Origin: Nonomuraea solani
Lineage (GTDB): Bacteria > Actinomycetota > Actinomycetes > Streptosporangiales > Streptosporangiaceae
NCBI RefSeq assembly: GCF_900108335.1
Contig: NZ_FNVT01000013.1
Location: forward strand, 62,001-126,000
Length of the DNA: 64,000 bases
Direction: 5' to 3'
Made by a program: the position numbers and the translations under genes. Below, piece by piece: positions 49,408 to 57,929 of this stretch. Under the pieces are notes generated by a model. That model was not told the origin of the DNA, did no database searches, and saw only the letters and a program-made list of their open reading frames with translations. The first letter of the stretch is position 1; every line of letters starts with the position of its first letter.

Positions 49408-50222
49408 GCGGCGGGGACCACCTCGATCTGGAGCTCCGTGACCCATTCGTCCCGGTCGTCCGGGCAGTGCAGGGAGATCTCCCTGGCCAGGTCGCGGTAG
49501 CGGAAGCCGTTCTCCTCGATCCAGTGGGCCAGCGTCTGGAACGTCGGCCCCGCCGCCTCCATCGAGCCGTGGTGGATGATCGTGGCCGCCGTCTCGATAG
49601 CCGGCAGGTCCAGCACCTCGAAGTCGTGGCCGCCGGGCGTCACGGCGGCCGGCAGGCAGGCGTGCACCATGACCGAGCCGTCGTCCTCGGGCAGGTAGTA
49701 GGCGATGCCGGGGCCGGTGACGCGCACGGCGGCGGCCTCCACGCGCCGGCAGAGCTCCACGAACAGCGGGCCGATGACCGGGCCGATGTCCTGGCTCTCG
49801 TAGCTGGCCGCCCTGGCGCTGAGCTGGGCGACCCTGACCGGGTCGACCCGTTTCAGCACGACCTCCGCCGTCCTCATGTGCCCCTCCGTCTCGATCGTAC
49901 GCAGCCGCGCCTCGACGCTGCGCAACCTCGCCAGGTCGGCGCTGATCTGGGCTTCGAGCTGGGCGCGGCGCAGGCGTACCATGCCGTGCAGCTCTTCCGT
50001 GCTCACCTTCTCGTCGAGGATCGTCCTGACCTGCTCCAGCGTGAAGCCGAGGTCCTTGATGGCGACGATGCGGTTGAGCCGGGACAACTGCTCGGCCTGG
50101 TAGGACCGATAGCCGCTGACCGGGTCCACGTGCGCGGGGCGCAGCAGGCCGATCGCGTCGTAGTGCCGGAGCATCCGTACGGACACCAGCCCCAGCCTGG
50201 CGAAATCTCCGATGCCGAACAT
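49404..50222 (-). CDS. MerR-family regulator with GyrI-like effector domain
   Basis: 272 residues from ATG 50222. The winged helix FGIGDFARLGLVSVRMLRHYDAIGLLRPAHVDPVSGYRSY and coiled coil (ELHGMVRLRRAQLEAQISADLARLRSVEARLRTIE) are typical of MerR. The C-terminal GyrI-like domain (VVLKRVDPVRVAQLSARAAS...IHHGSMEAAGPTFQTLAHWIEENGFRYRD...ELQIEV) is the multidrug-binding part as in BmrR-type proteins. Its own promoter has the stretched MerR architecture. First gene of a three-gene operon with the sigma factor and GyrI-like genes. Confidence 0.93.
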   Translation of the reverse strand: MFGIGDFARLGLVSVRMLRHYDAIGLLRPAHVDPVSGYRSYQAEQLSRLNRIVAIKDLGFTLEQVRTILDEKVSTEELHGMVRLRRAQLEAQISADLARLRSVEARLRTIETEGHMRTAEVVLKRVDPVRVAQLSARAASYESQDIGPVIGPLFVELCRRVEAAAVRVTGPGIAYYLPEDDGSVMVHACLPAAVTPGGHDFEVLDLPAIETAATIIHHGSMEAAGPTFQTLAHWIEENGFRYRDLAREISLHCPDDRDEWVTELQIEVVPAA

Positions 50223-50232
50223 GTCACCTCAA

Positions 50233-50263
50233 GATGTACGGGCTGACACGGTGTCAGAGTCAA
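50233..50263 (-). promoter_or_regulatory. MerR-type autoregulated promoter
   Basis: On the minus strand TTGACT (50263-50258) and TACATC (50238-50233) are separated by 19 nt, and the spacer holds the palindrome CTGACACCGTGTCAG (50257-50243), 7+1+7. Overlong spacer plus dyad is the hallmark of MerR-activated promoters. Transcription would start about 4-5 nt before the MerR ATG at 50222, giving a nearly leaderless message. Confidence 0.85.
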
Positions 50264-50312
50264 CCTATGGCGATTTTGGATGACTTGGGGTAATTTGCGA
50301 CCAAGAGGTGCG

Positions 50313-50326
50313 ACCGAACGTTCGGT
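50313..50326. promoter_or_regulatory. TetR operator
   Basis: ACCGAACGTTCGGT is a perfect 14-bp palindrome 9 nt upstream of the TetR start codon. Position and symmetry suggest autoregulation of the TetR / acyl-CoA ligase / hydratase operon. Confidence 0.75.
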
Positions 50327-50335
50327 AGGTGACAC

Positions 50336-50974
50336 ATGGATGCGAGTGAGCGGATCAGGACGGCGGCGGTGCTGCTGTTCGCCCGCCAGGGGTACGCCGC
50401 CACGAGCATCAGAGACCTCGGCAGGGCGGTCGGCATGACCAACGCCGGGATCTACCACCACGTATCGAGCAAGGAAGCCCTGCTGGCCGACCTCATGCGC
50501 GTCGCCCAGCGCGGCGTGACCGAGGCCACCGAGCGCATGCTGACCCCCTTCGACCGCCCGGCCGACCGCCTCGGCGTGCTCATCAGCTCCCTCACCGCCA
50601 TCCACGCCCGCAACCCCATGACCACCCGCGTCATGGACGGCGAACTACGCTCCCTGACGCCCGGCTCGGCCGCCCACGACGAGATCATCGCGCTGCGGGA
50701 CGCGTACGAGGAGCACTGGAAGCGTGCCCTCGCCGACGGGGTGGCCGAGGGCACGTTCCGCGTCGCCGACCAGAAGCTGACCCGGCTCGCCCTGATGTCC
50801 ATGTGCACCGGCACCAGCGAGTGGTACCGCCCCGACGGGGCCTCCACGCTGGAGCAGGTGTGCGCCGAGTTCGTCACGATCGGCCTGGCCGCCGTCCGCG
50901 CCCCCGCCCAGGCCGTCGCGACAGCCGATTTCTCCCTGTTGCCCGAGTACCCATGGGAGCCGCCGGATGAATGA
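50336..50974 (+). CDS. TetR-family regulator
   Basis: 212 residues from ATG 50336. N-terminal helix-turn-helix RIRTAAVLLFARQGYAATSIRDLGRAVGMTNAGIYHHVSSKEALLADLM, followed by an all-helical ligand domain (TetR_C-like). It heads an operon for fatty-acid-type activation, so the ligand may be an acyl-CoA; this is inference. Its end overlaps the ligase start by 8 nt. Confidence 0.92.
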   Translation: MDASERIRTAAVLLFARQGYAATSIRDLGRAVGMTNAGIYHHVSSKEALLADLMRVAQRGVTEATERMLTPFDRPADRLGVLISSLTAIHARNPMTTRVMDGELRSLTPGSAAHDEIIALRDAYEEHWKRALADGVAEGTFRVADQKLTRLALMSMCTGTSEWYRPDGASTLEQVCAEFVTIGLAAVRAPAQAVATADFSLLPEYPWEPPDE

Positions 50975-52436
50975 CACGATTCCCGAGCTGATGCGGCACG
51001 CCGCCCGTACGTACGGCGACCGCGAATTTCTCCGCTTCCCCGACGCTTCCCTGACCTTCTCGGACGCCGACGCGCGGTCCGACCGCCTGGCCGGGGCCCT
51101 GATCGACAAGGGCGTACGGCCGGGCGACCGGGTGGCGATCATGATGGACAACGTGCCCGGCTGGCCGCTGAGCTGGCTGGCGATCCTGAAGGCGGGCGCG
51201 ATCACCGTGCCGGTGAACGTCCGCTACCGGGCGGCCGACCTGGAGCACGTCCTGCGCGACTCCGGCGCCGTCGCGACGATCACGACGAACGAGCACGCGC
51301 CGCACATCCCGGGCACCGTGCACACCCTCGACTCGCTGAGCGGCGGCACCGCTCGGAACGTTCCGGTCAGGAACGACGATGTCGCGAATTTTCAGTACAC
51401 GTCGGGGACGACGGGCTTTCCCAAAGCCTGCATGCTCACCCACGACTACTGGCTCAGAACCGCCCAGGTCGTCGTGGACGAGATCGGCCTCCGGGACGAC
51501 GACGTCTTCATGATCGCGCAGGCGTACTCCTACATGGACCCCCAGTGGGTCACCCTGGTGTGCCTGATGGGCGGCATCCCCCTCGTGGTGCTCCCCCGCT
51601 TCTCCGCCTCCGGCTTCTGGGCCTCGGCCAGGGAGCACGGCGCGACGCTCACGTACGTACTCGGCACGATGCCCCTTCTGACCCACAAACAGCAGCCCCG
51701 CCCGGACGACCGCGACAACCGCATGCGCCTCGTGCTCTGCTCCGGCATCCAGCCCGCCCTGCACCGCACGTTCGAGGAGCGCTGGGGCGCGCCCTGGCGC
51801 GAGCTGTACGGCTCCACGGAGAGCGGCTGCGACCTGATGGTGCCCGTGGCCGCCGGGGAGACGGTCGGCACCGGCGCCATGGGCGTGGCGCCGCCGGGCA
51901 AGGAGGTGGTGATCGACGAGGAGACCGGCGAGATCCTCATCAGGGGCGTCCCCATGATGAAGGGCTACTGGAACCACCCGGAGGCCACCGCCCACGCGTT
52001 CCGTGGCGGCTGGTACCACACCGGCGACCTCGGCGTCCGCGACGCCCACGGCTACATCCGGCACGCCGGGCGGATCAAGGACATGGTGCGCAGAGGCGGC
52101 GAGAACATCTCGTGCGCCGAAGTGGAGAGCGTGCTCACCCAGCACCCGGCGGTCCTGTCGGCGGCCCTGGTGCCCATCCCCGACGAGCTGTTCGGCGAGC
52201 TGCCCAAGGCGTTCGTCCAGCTCCGCCCGGGTCATGAGGCCACCGCCGAGACCGTGGCGAGCGTGATCGAGCACGCGCGGAGCCGGCTGGCCCGCTTCAA
52301 GCTCCCGGCGTACGTGGAGTTCGTCGAGGAGTTCTCCCTGACCCCGTCGGCCCGCATCGAGAAGCGCCACCTCCTCACCCCCGGCCGCGACCAGCGCGCC
52401 GCCCCCGCCATCCCGGTCGACAAGGAGCAGACATGA
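50967..52436 (+). CDS. Acyl-CoA synthetase / AMP-dependent ligase
   Basis: 489 residues from ATG 50967. Adenylate-forming motifs: YTSGTTGFPKACMLTH (P-loop), ELYGSTESG, GYWNHPEATAHAFRGGWYHTGDLG, IKDMVRRGGENISCAEVE and the catalytic Lys of TPSARIEKRHLL. It activates a carboxylic acid to acyl-AMP and then acyl-CoA. With an enoyl-CoA hydratase next (ATGA overlap) a short catabolic or modification path is likely. The acid is not identifiable. Confidence 0.92.
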   Translation: MNDTIPELMRHAARTYGDREFLRFPDASLTFSDADARSDRLAGALIDKGVRPGDRVAIMMDNVPGWPLSWLAILKAGAITVPVNVRYRAADLEHVLRDSGAVATITTNEHAPHIPGTVHTLDSLSGGTARNVPVRNDDVANFQYTSGTTGFPKACMLTHDYWLRTAQVVVDEIGLRDDDVFMIAQAYSYMDPQWVTLVCLMGGIPLVVLPRFSASGFWASAREHGATLTYVLGTMPLLTHKQQPRPDDRDNRMRLVLCSGIQPALHRTFEERWGAPWRELYGSTESGCDLMVPVAAGETVGTGAMGVAPPGKEVVIDEETGEILIRGVPMMKGYWNHPEATAHAFRGGWYHTGDLGVRDAHGYIRHAGRIKDMVRRGGENISCAEVESVLTQHPAVLSAALVPIPDELFGELPKAFVQLRPGHEATAETVASVIEHARSRLARFKLPAYVEFVEEFSLTPSARIEKRHLLTPGRDQRAAPAIPVDKEQT

Positions 52437-53161
52437 TCGACGTGACCGAACGCGACGGCGTGGCCGTGATCACGCTCGCCCGCCCCGGCAAGCTCAACGC
52501 CCTCACCACCGCCATGCGCGTCGACCTGGCGGCGGCCGTACGCGAGCAGGGGGCACGCGCCAGAGGCGTCGTGGTCACCGGCACGGGCCGGGCGTTCTCG
52601 GCCGGCGAGGACATCGGCCAGGCCCTCGGCCTGTCGCTGGTCGAGGAGGTGGAGACCTTCCACGACATGACCAGGGCCGTGCTGGAGACGCCGGTCCCGG
52701 TGGTGGCCGCGCTCAACGGCCTGACCGTGGGCGGCGCCGCCGAGTGGACGCTCGGCTTCGACGCCCGCATCGGCACTCCGGCGACCGAGTTCTTCCTGCC
52801 GGAGAACCACCTCGGCCTGTCGATCTCGAACGCCTCCAGCTACCTGCTCCCCCGCCTGGTCGGCGCGAAGGCCCTGCGACTGGTGCTCGACTCGGCCCGG
52901 ATGGGCGCTGACGACGCCCTCGCCCTCGGCCTGCTGGACGAGATCGTCGCCCCTGAGGAACTGCTGGCGGCGGCGATCGCCCGGGTGCACCGCTGGAGCG
53001 CGCCCGGCACCGCCACGGCCGTCCACCTCGCGCTGCTGCGGCCGTCACTGGCGGAGGTCGAGCGTGCCTTCGCGGCGGAGACGGAGGCGGCCGGGCGGGT
53101 GGAGGCGTCGGGCCTCGCCAAAGCCGGCATGACCGCCTTCGTCAACCGGCCCCGGCAATGA
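52433..53161 (+). CDS. Enoyl-CoA hydratase/isomerase family protein
   Basis: 242 residues, coupled to the ligase. Crotonase fold: VAVITLARPGKLNALTTAMR, oxyanion hole FSAGEDIGQAL, ALNGLTVGGAAEWTLGFDARIGT with a Glu in the first catalytic place, and FFLPENHLGL with Glu at the second. Both acid positions being filled supports hydration or isomerisation of an enoyl-CoA. Confidence 0.9.
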   Translation: MIDVTERDGVAVITLARPGKLNALTTAMRVDLAAAVREQGARARGVVVTGTGRAFSAGEDIGQALGLSLVEEVETFHDMTRAVLETPVPVVAALNGLTVGGAAEWTLGFDARIGTPATEFFLPENHLGLSISNASSYLLPRLVGAKALRLVLDSARMGADDALALGLLDEIVAPEELLAAAIARVHRWSAPGTATAVHLALLRPSLAEVERAFAAETEAAGRVEASGLAKAGMTAFVNRPRQ

Positions 53162-53169
53162 CCACTCGT

Positions 53170-53190
53170 CCCCGCCGCAGTGCGGCGGGG
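53170..53190. terminator. GC-rich hairpin between convergent genes
   Basis: CCCCGCCGCA (53170-53179) pairs with TGCGGCGGGG (53181-53190); with a realistic loop the stem is about 8 bp. It lies 8 nt after the hydratase stop and before the end of the convergent PH-domain gene. No T tract. Confidence 0.65.
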
Positions 53191-53203
53191 GTCGTACACA
53201 AAG

Positions 53204-53815
53204 CTAGGCGACGACGATCGACGCCACGACCAGCACCACCGCCACGGCCAGCACCGCGATCGCGTCATAGGCCCAGGTGACCCGGACCGGCGCCGCCGTC
53301 TCGTCGCGGCGCCGGGCCGACTCGGCGCGGTCGCGGATCTGGTCGGCCACCCAGTCGGCGTGCGTCTTGCCCGCGAACGCCTCCACCGCCGCCTGCTCGG
53401 ACCTCGACAGCGTCGGCTCGGTCTTGAAGCGCCCCCGCTCCACCTTGGGCACGCCGCGCCGTTGCGCCCTGGCCCGCTCTCTGGCGCTGCTCATCGGCGT
53501 CCACAGCCGCAGCACCCGCTCCTCGCCGTGGCGGACGTTGATGGAGTGGGACACCGTCACGTCGTCGATGGCGGCCCAGGGCAGGAAGGTCGTGCGGAAC
53601 GGGTTGCGCCCCACCAGCCCCTCCTCCGTGAACACGGTGGCGGGACGCAGCGCCACCGCGTAGACGAGCGCCGTCAGCACCCCGAGCACGGCCAGCGCCA
53701 CCAGCGACGACTTGCCGCTGTAGCGCGCGATCAGGTCATAGACGTTGAAGGCCACGAACGCGATCCACACCCACGCCATGACGTATGCGGTCCTGGCCCG
53801 GTAGGTCTGCTTCAC
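53204..53815 (-). CDS. Membrane protein with bacterial PH-like domain
   Basis: 203 residues from GTG 53815, overlapping the add stop by GTGA. Two N-terminal helices (VMAWVWIAFVAFNVYDLIA, LVALAVLGVLTALVYAVAL) lead into a PH-like domain: PATVFTEEGLVGRNPFRTTFLPWAAIDDVTVSHSINVRHGEERVLRLWTP. A charged Arg-rich part and a last helix (AIAVLAVAVVLVVASIVVA) follow. Role unknown; coupling to add looks positional rather than metabolic. Confidence 0.8.
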   Translation of the reverse strand: MKQTYRARTAYVMAWVWIAFVAFNVYDLIARYSGKSSLVALAVLGVLTALVYAVALRPATVFTEEGLVGRNPFRTTFLPWAAIDDVTVSHSINVRHGEERVLRLWTPMSSARERARAQRRGVPKVERGRFKTEPTLSRSEQAAVEAFAGKTHADWVADQIRDRAESARRRDETAAPVRVTWAYDAIAVLAVAVVLVVASIVVA

Positions 53816-54885
53816 GGCTGCCACTTGATCTGCGCGAACCCGGGCTTGATGACGCCGTTGATCAGCGCCAGCCGCTCGTCGAAGGGCAGGAACGCCGACT
53901 TCATCGCGTTGACGGTGAACCACTGCAGGTCGTCCCAGCCGTAGCCGAACGCCTCGACCAGCTTGTGGAACTCCAGCGACAGGCCGGTCGAGCTCATCAG
54001 CCGGTTGTCAGTGTTGACGGTGACCCGGAAGTGCAGCCGCCGCAGCAGCCCGATGGGGTGGTCGGCGATCGACGCGGCGGCGCCGGTCTGCAGGTTGGAC
54101 GTCGGGCACATCTCCAGGGGGATCCGCTTGTCGCGGACGTACGCCGCCAGCCGCCCCAGCTTCGCCGACCCGTCGTCGGAGACGGAGATGTCGTCGATGA
54201 TACGCACCCCGTGCCCGAGCCGGTCGGCGCCGCACCACTGGATGGCCTGCCAGATCGACGGCAGCCCGAACGCCTCGCCCGCGTGGATGGTGAAGTGGGC
54301 GTTTTCCCGCTGCAGGTATTCGAACGCGTCGAGGTGTCGGGTGGGCGGGTAACCCGCCTCGGCCCCGGCGATGTCGAACCCGACGACGCCGCCGTCGCGG
54401 TAGCGCACCGCGAGCTCGGCGATCTCCCTGGAGCGCGCCTGGTGCCGCATGGCGGTGAGCAGCGTGCCGACACGGATGCCGCGCCCCGCCGAGCCCTGGT
54501 CGAACCCGTCGAGCACCGCCTCCACCACCTGGTCGAGGCTCAGCCCGTTGGTGGTGTGCTGCTCGGGCGCGAAGCGCACCTCGGCGTAGACGACGCCGTC
54601 GGCGGCCAGGTCTTCCGCGCACTCGGCGGCCACGCGCACCAGCGACTCGCGGGTCTGCATGACCGCGACCGTGTGGTCGAAGGTCTCCAGGTAGCGTTCG
54701 AGCGAGCCCGAGTCGGACGCCTCCTCGAACCACACGCGCAGGTCGTCGGGATCGGTGGTGGGCAGCCGGCCGTAGTCGGTCTCCCTGGCCAGCTCGACGA
54801 TCGTCTCGGCGCGGAGCCCGCCGTCGAGGTGATCGTGCAGCAACACCTTGGGAGCCCGCCGGATCTGGTCAAGCGTGGGCCTCAT
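53812..54885 (-). CDS. add: Adenosine deaminase
   Basis: 357 residues from ATG 54885. Zinc ligands and catalytic residues: LLHDHLDGGL (H17, H19), TIHAGEAFG with the catalytic Glu, DRLGHGVRI, and VNTDNRLMS with the metal Asp. EMCPTSNLQTG is the typical substrate-binding region. It converts (deoxy)adenosine to (deoxy)inosine, feeding the PNP encoded at 44685. Cytosolic. Confidence 0.95.
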   Translation of the reverse strand: MRPTLDQIRRAPKVLLHDHLDGGLRAETIVELARETDYGRLPTTDPDDLRVWFEEASDSGSLERYLETFDHTVAVMQTRESLVRVAAECAEDLAADGVVYAEVRFAPEQHTTNGLSLDQVVEAVLDGFDQGSAGRGIRVGTLLTAMRHQARSREIAELAVRYRDGGVVGFDIAGAEAGYPPTRHLDAFEYLQRENAHFTIHAGEAFGLPSIWQAIQWCGADRLGHGVRIIDDISVSDDGSAKLGRLAAYVRDKRIPLEMCPTSNLQTGAAASIADHPIGLLRRLHFRVTVNTDNRLMSSTGLSLEFHKLVEAFGYGWDDLQWFTVNAMKSAFLPFDERLALINGVIKPGFAQIKWQP

Positions 54886-54918
54886 CTCGCCATGATATGA
54901 GTACCGCGCCGCTACGGC

Positions 54919-55269
54919 TCAGTCACGCCCGGCACTTTCCGGCGAGAACGCCGGCAGGCACACCGCGACGTAGTCGGCGCCCTCGGGACCGGCGCTGTAG
55001 CGCACCTTCTCACCGGGGTGGGTCACCAGCGACTGGCCGGCCGTCACCTCGGTCGTGCCCTCGGCGTGTTCGACGATCACCGTGCCGCGCAGCACCACGG
55101 TGTACTCGGTGAACGACGGCGTCTGGGCCGGCTCCTCCCAGCCCGGCGGCGCGGACATGTGGGCGATGGAGATCTCCTCGTCGCCGCTGCTCACCCGGCC
55201 CACGTGCTCGTCGATGAGCTTGCCGCCGGGGACGGGGATGCGGGCCGGTGCCTCGATCTTTCTGACCAC
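54919..55269 (-). CDS. Cupin-domain protein
   Basis: 116 residues from GTG 55269, 4 nt after the AMIN-like gene stop. A single beta-barrel cupin: SIAHMSAPPGWEEPAQTPSFTEYTVVLRGTVIVEHAEGTTEVTAGQSLVTHPGEKVRYSAG. The first metal motif is incomplete: EEPAQTPSFTEY has no His pair, only Glu residues. Small sensor or sugar-binding role possible. Probably co-transcribed with the lipoprotein gene. Confidence 0.8.
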   Translation of the reverse strand: MVRKIEAPARIPVPGGKLIDEHVGRVSSGDEEISIAHMSAPPGWEEPAQTPSFTEYTVVLRGTVIVEHAEGTTEVTAGQSLVTHPGEKVRYSAGPEGADYVAVCLPAFSPESAGRD

Positions 55270-55273
55270 GACG

Positions 55274-55822
55274 TCAGTGTGCCACGTCGATGACGAGCCG
55301 GTTCGGCTCGCCCTGCTCCTTGAGCTGGAACGCGGCCTGCCTGGCCAGCACCAGCCCGATGCCGACCCGGCCCTCGAAGTCGCCGGTCCTGACGACATGG
55401 GTGAGGTTGCCCAGGTTCGCAGCGTAGACGGGACCGCCGTCCCAGGTGGAGACGCCCTCGTCGTCGTGGGCGTTGGCGGGGAAGAGCGTCAGTTGCAGGT
55501 ATGCGCCGCCGTGGACGTCGATGGGCTTGCCGGAGCCGTCCTGGACGAACTCGTCCACCCATTTCACGCTATATCCCGGGATAGCGCCCTTGAGGTCGAC
55601 GACGAGGCGGTCGTACGTCCCGTGGGCGGCGTACCGGACGGCCGTCACGACGGCGGGCTCGATGCCGGAGCGGTCGACCTCCACCTCGGCGGTGCTCGTG
55701 GGGGTGTCGGGAGCGGGCGAGCTCTGCGGCAGGGCGGCCTGCCGGGCCGTGCCGCAGGCGGTGAGCAGGGCGAGACAGACGAGCGGGACGGCCACGCGGG
55801 CGGGCGCGGAGAGCGAGCGCAT
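55274..55822 (-). CDS. AMIN-like-domain lipoprotein
   Basis: 182 residues from ATG 55822. Lipobox LTAC-GT after a short signal peptide, a Ser/Pro/Thr linker, then a beta-rich domain: VTAVRYAAHGTYDRLVVDLKG, YSVKWVDEFVQDGSGKPIDVHGGAYLQLTLFPANAHDD, GDFEGRVGIGLVLARQAAFQL, PNRLVIDVAH. This matches the AMIN-like lipoproteins of actinobacteria, likely binding cell-wall glycan outside the membrane. Confidence 0.85.
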   Translation of the reverse strand: MRSLSAPARVAVPLVCLALLTACGTARQAALPQSSPAPDTPTSTAEVEVDRSGIEPAVVTAVRYAAHGTYDRLVVDLKGAIPGYSVKWVDEFVQDGSGKPIDVHGGAYLQLTLFPANAHDDEGVSTWDGGPVYAANLGNLTHVVRTGDFEGRVGIGLVLARQAAFQLKEQGEPNRLVIDVAH

Positions 55823-55870
55823 GCCCAGTAGATTCCCAGCTCACGGGCCTGCAAGCGGCCGAAAACACAA

Positions 55871-55902
55871 CGAGGGCCCCGCCGGCTTCTGCGGGGCCCT
55901 CG
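55871..55902 (-). terminator. Intrinsic terminator of the MFS gene
   Basis: CGAGGGCCCCGC (55871-55882) and its complement at 55891-55902 form a perfect 12-bp stem with 8-nt loop, 12 nt after the MFS stop. On the minus strand it is followed by TTGTGTTTTC, a usable U-rich tail. Confidence 0.85.
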
Positions 55903-55914
55903 CTGTCGAGCCGA

Positions 55915-57321
55915 TCAGACGGTCTCGTAGACCTTCACGTTCTCCGGCTCGGCGGTCACGGCCTTGCGGGCGCGCAGCCCGGTGGCCGAGATCGCCAGGC
56001 CGACCAGGGCCAGGACCAGCGACACGACGATCGCCGCGCGCAGCGAGCCGATGGACAGGGTCTCACCGCCGGAGGTGAGCACGGCGGTCACCACGGCCAG
56101 CACGATCGCGCCGCCCACCTGCCCGGAGGTGTTGAGCAGGCCGGAGGCCAGCCCCTGCTCGTCGTCGTCCACGCCGTTGGTGGCCTGGATGTTCAGCGAG
56201 GGGAACGACAGGGCGAACGCGATGCCCAGCAGGATCATGCCGGGGATCACCATGCCGCCCAGGCTGGGGGTGCTGTCGATGCCGAGGAAGATCGCGTATC
56301 CGCCGGCCAGCGCGGCGGCGCCGACGACGATCAGCTTGCCGGTGCCGAACCGGTCGGCGAAGTCGCCCATCTTGGTCGAGGTGAGCGCGACGAGGAGTCC
56401 GGCCGGCAGGAACGCCATGGCGGTGCCGAGCGCGGACCAGCCGAGCATGTTCTGGAAGTACTGCATGGCCACGAACTGGAACGACACGTACGAGCCCATG
56501 AGGATGAGCAGCCCCAGGTTGGCCCGGACGATGTGCCCCGAGCGCAGGATGCCCAGCCGCACCAGCGGGTGGCGCGTCCGCAGCTCGGCGAAGACGAACA
56601 GGCCGAGCAGCGCGGCGACGCCGGCCAGGGAGCCGATCGTCTGGAGCGAGGCCCAACCGGCCTCCGGCGCCTGCACGACGGTGAACACCAGCAGCAGCAT
56701 CGAGGCCGTGATCGTCACGGCGCCGACCAGGTCGTGACCGCCCTCGGCCCGGTCCTCCTTGCCCCGCGGGAGCACCTTCAGCGCGGCGATCAGCGCGATG
56801 ATCGCGACGGGGACCGGCATGAGCAGCGTCCACCGCCAGCCGATCTCGGTGAGCAGACCGGACAGCACAAGGCCGAGCGAGTAGCCGCTGGCGCCGCAGG
56901 CGGTGAAGATGCTCAACGCCTTGTTGCGCTCAGGCCCCTCGGGAAAAGTCGTCGTGATGATCGACAACGCCGCCGGTGCGGTGAAGGCGGCGGCCACACC
57001 CTTGATGAACCGGGCCGCGATCAGCAGCCCCCCGTCGTCCACAACACCACCGAGCAACGACGCCACGGCGAAAACACCCAGTGCGACCAGGAAAACCCTG
57101 CGCCGCCCGAGCAGATCGGCGGTCCTGCCCCCGAGCAACAGAAGACCGCCATAGCCGAGCACGTAGCCGCTGACCACCCACTGCAGAGAAGAGGTAGTAA
57201 GGCCCAGGTCGTGCTGGATGGCCGGGAGGGCGACGCCCACCATCGAGACGTCCAGGGCGTCAAGGAAGATCACTGCGCAGAGCACGGCGAGCGCGCCCCA
57301 ACGGGATGAGGAAGAGGACAT
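55915..57321 (-). CDS. MFS drug-exporter-type transporter (DHA2, 14 helices)
   Basis: 468 residues from ATG 57321. About 14 hydrophobic segments; motif A GGRTADLLGRRR after helix 2, motif C SGYSLGLVLSGLL in helix 5, and N-terminal VIFLDALDVSMVGVALPAIQHDLG with the D of the DHA2 D1 motif. Likely a proton-driven exporter of toxic compounds. Divergent from a MarR gene and presumably repressed by it. Confidence 0.92.
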   Translation of the reverse strand: MSSSSSRWGALAVLCAVIFLDALDVSMVGVALPAIQHDLGLTTSSLQWVVSGYVLGYGGLLLLGGRTADLLGRRRVFLVALGVFAVASLLGGVVDDGGLLIAARFIKGVAAAFTAPAALSIITTTFPEGPERNKALSIFTACGASGYSLGLVLSGLLTEIGWRWTLLMPVPVAIIALIAALKVLPRGKEDRAEGGHDLVGAVTITASMLLLVFTVVQAPEAGWASLQTIGSLAGVAALLGLFVFAELRTRHPLVRLGILRSGHIVRANLGLLILMGSYVSFQFVAMQYFQNMLGWSALGTAMAFLPAGLLVALTSTKMGDFADRFGTGKLIVVGAAALAGGYAIFLGIDSTPSLGGMVIPGMILLGIAFALSFPSLNIQATNGVDDDEQGLASGLLNTSGQVGGAIVLAVVTAVLTSGGETLSIGSLRAAIVVSLVLALVGLAISATGLRARKAVTAEPENVKVYETV

Positions 57322-57336
57322 GAGTCAGAACAATAC

Positions 57337-57378
57337 ATGCACTCACATCTAATGCAAGCGCATTTAATTCCGTTGCAT
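57337..57378. promoter_or_regulatory. MarR operator region
   Basis: ATGCA/TGCAT half-sites occur at 57337-57341, 57352-57356, 57360-57363 and 57374-57378, and AATGCAAGCGCATT (57351-57364) is a 5+4+5 dyad. The region is AT-rich and lies between the divergent MFS (57321) and MarR (57409) starts. Confidence 0.6.
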
Positions 57379-57408
57379 CAATTTTATCGAGGTGGTAACC
57401 TCCGCGTC

Positions 57409-57795
57409 ATGGACGAGCAGTTCGTGGTGGACACCTGGCACTACGTCCTGGCCAAACACGCCAAGGCCATGTGCATGCTGGAGCGCGAGCTGGGCGATCG
57501 GCACGGGCTGGGGCCCAGCGAGTTCGAGGTGCTGGATCGGATCGTTCATCACGACAGGAAGCTGCGCATTCAGGAGCTCTGTGACGAGGTGCACCTGAGC
57601 CAGAGCGCGCTGTCGCGGGTGGTGGCCCGGCTGGAGAAGTCGGCGCTGGTGTCGCGCGGGGTGTGCGACTCGGACCGGCGGGGCGTGTTCGTCTGCATCA
57701 CCGACGCGGGGCGGGCCCGGCACTCTGAGGCGTTGCCCACGCAGCGGGCGGTCCTCACCGAGATCTTCGCCGACGCCCCGGCCCTGTCCCGCTGA
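57409..57795 (+). CDS. MarR-family regulator
   Basis: 128 residues from ATG 57409. Winged helix: LGPSEFEVLDRIVHHDRKLRIQELCDEVHLSQSALSRVVARLEKSALVSRGVCDSDRRGVFVCITDAGRARHSEA, with the DxRG wing. The N-terminal helix is MDEQFVVDTWHYVLAKHAKAMCMLERELG. Compact for the family, with a short C-terminal helix. Expected repressor of the divergent exporter, relieved by its substrate. Confidence 0.92.
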   Translation: MDEQFVVDTWHYVLAKHAKAMCMLERELGDRHGLGPSEFEVLDRIVHHDRKLRIQELCDEVHLSQSALSRVVARLEKSALVSRGVCDSDRRGVFVCITDAGRARHSEALPTQRAVLTEIFADAPALSR

Positions 57796-57929
57796 GCTTT
57801 CGGGGACACCGCTGGAAGTCCCGCGCCACCGACCGGGCTGAGGTCCCGTTGTGACGGGCGGGCGGCTGTTGGCGCGGCCCGCCCATCGGCCAGGGCTTGC
57901 AGGACGGCTGTTGGAAGAACCTCGGCGGG

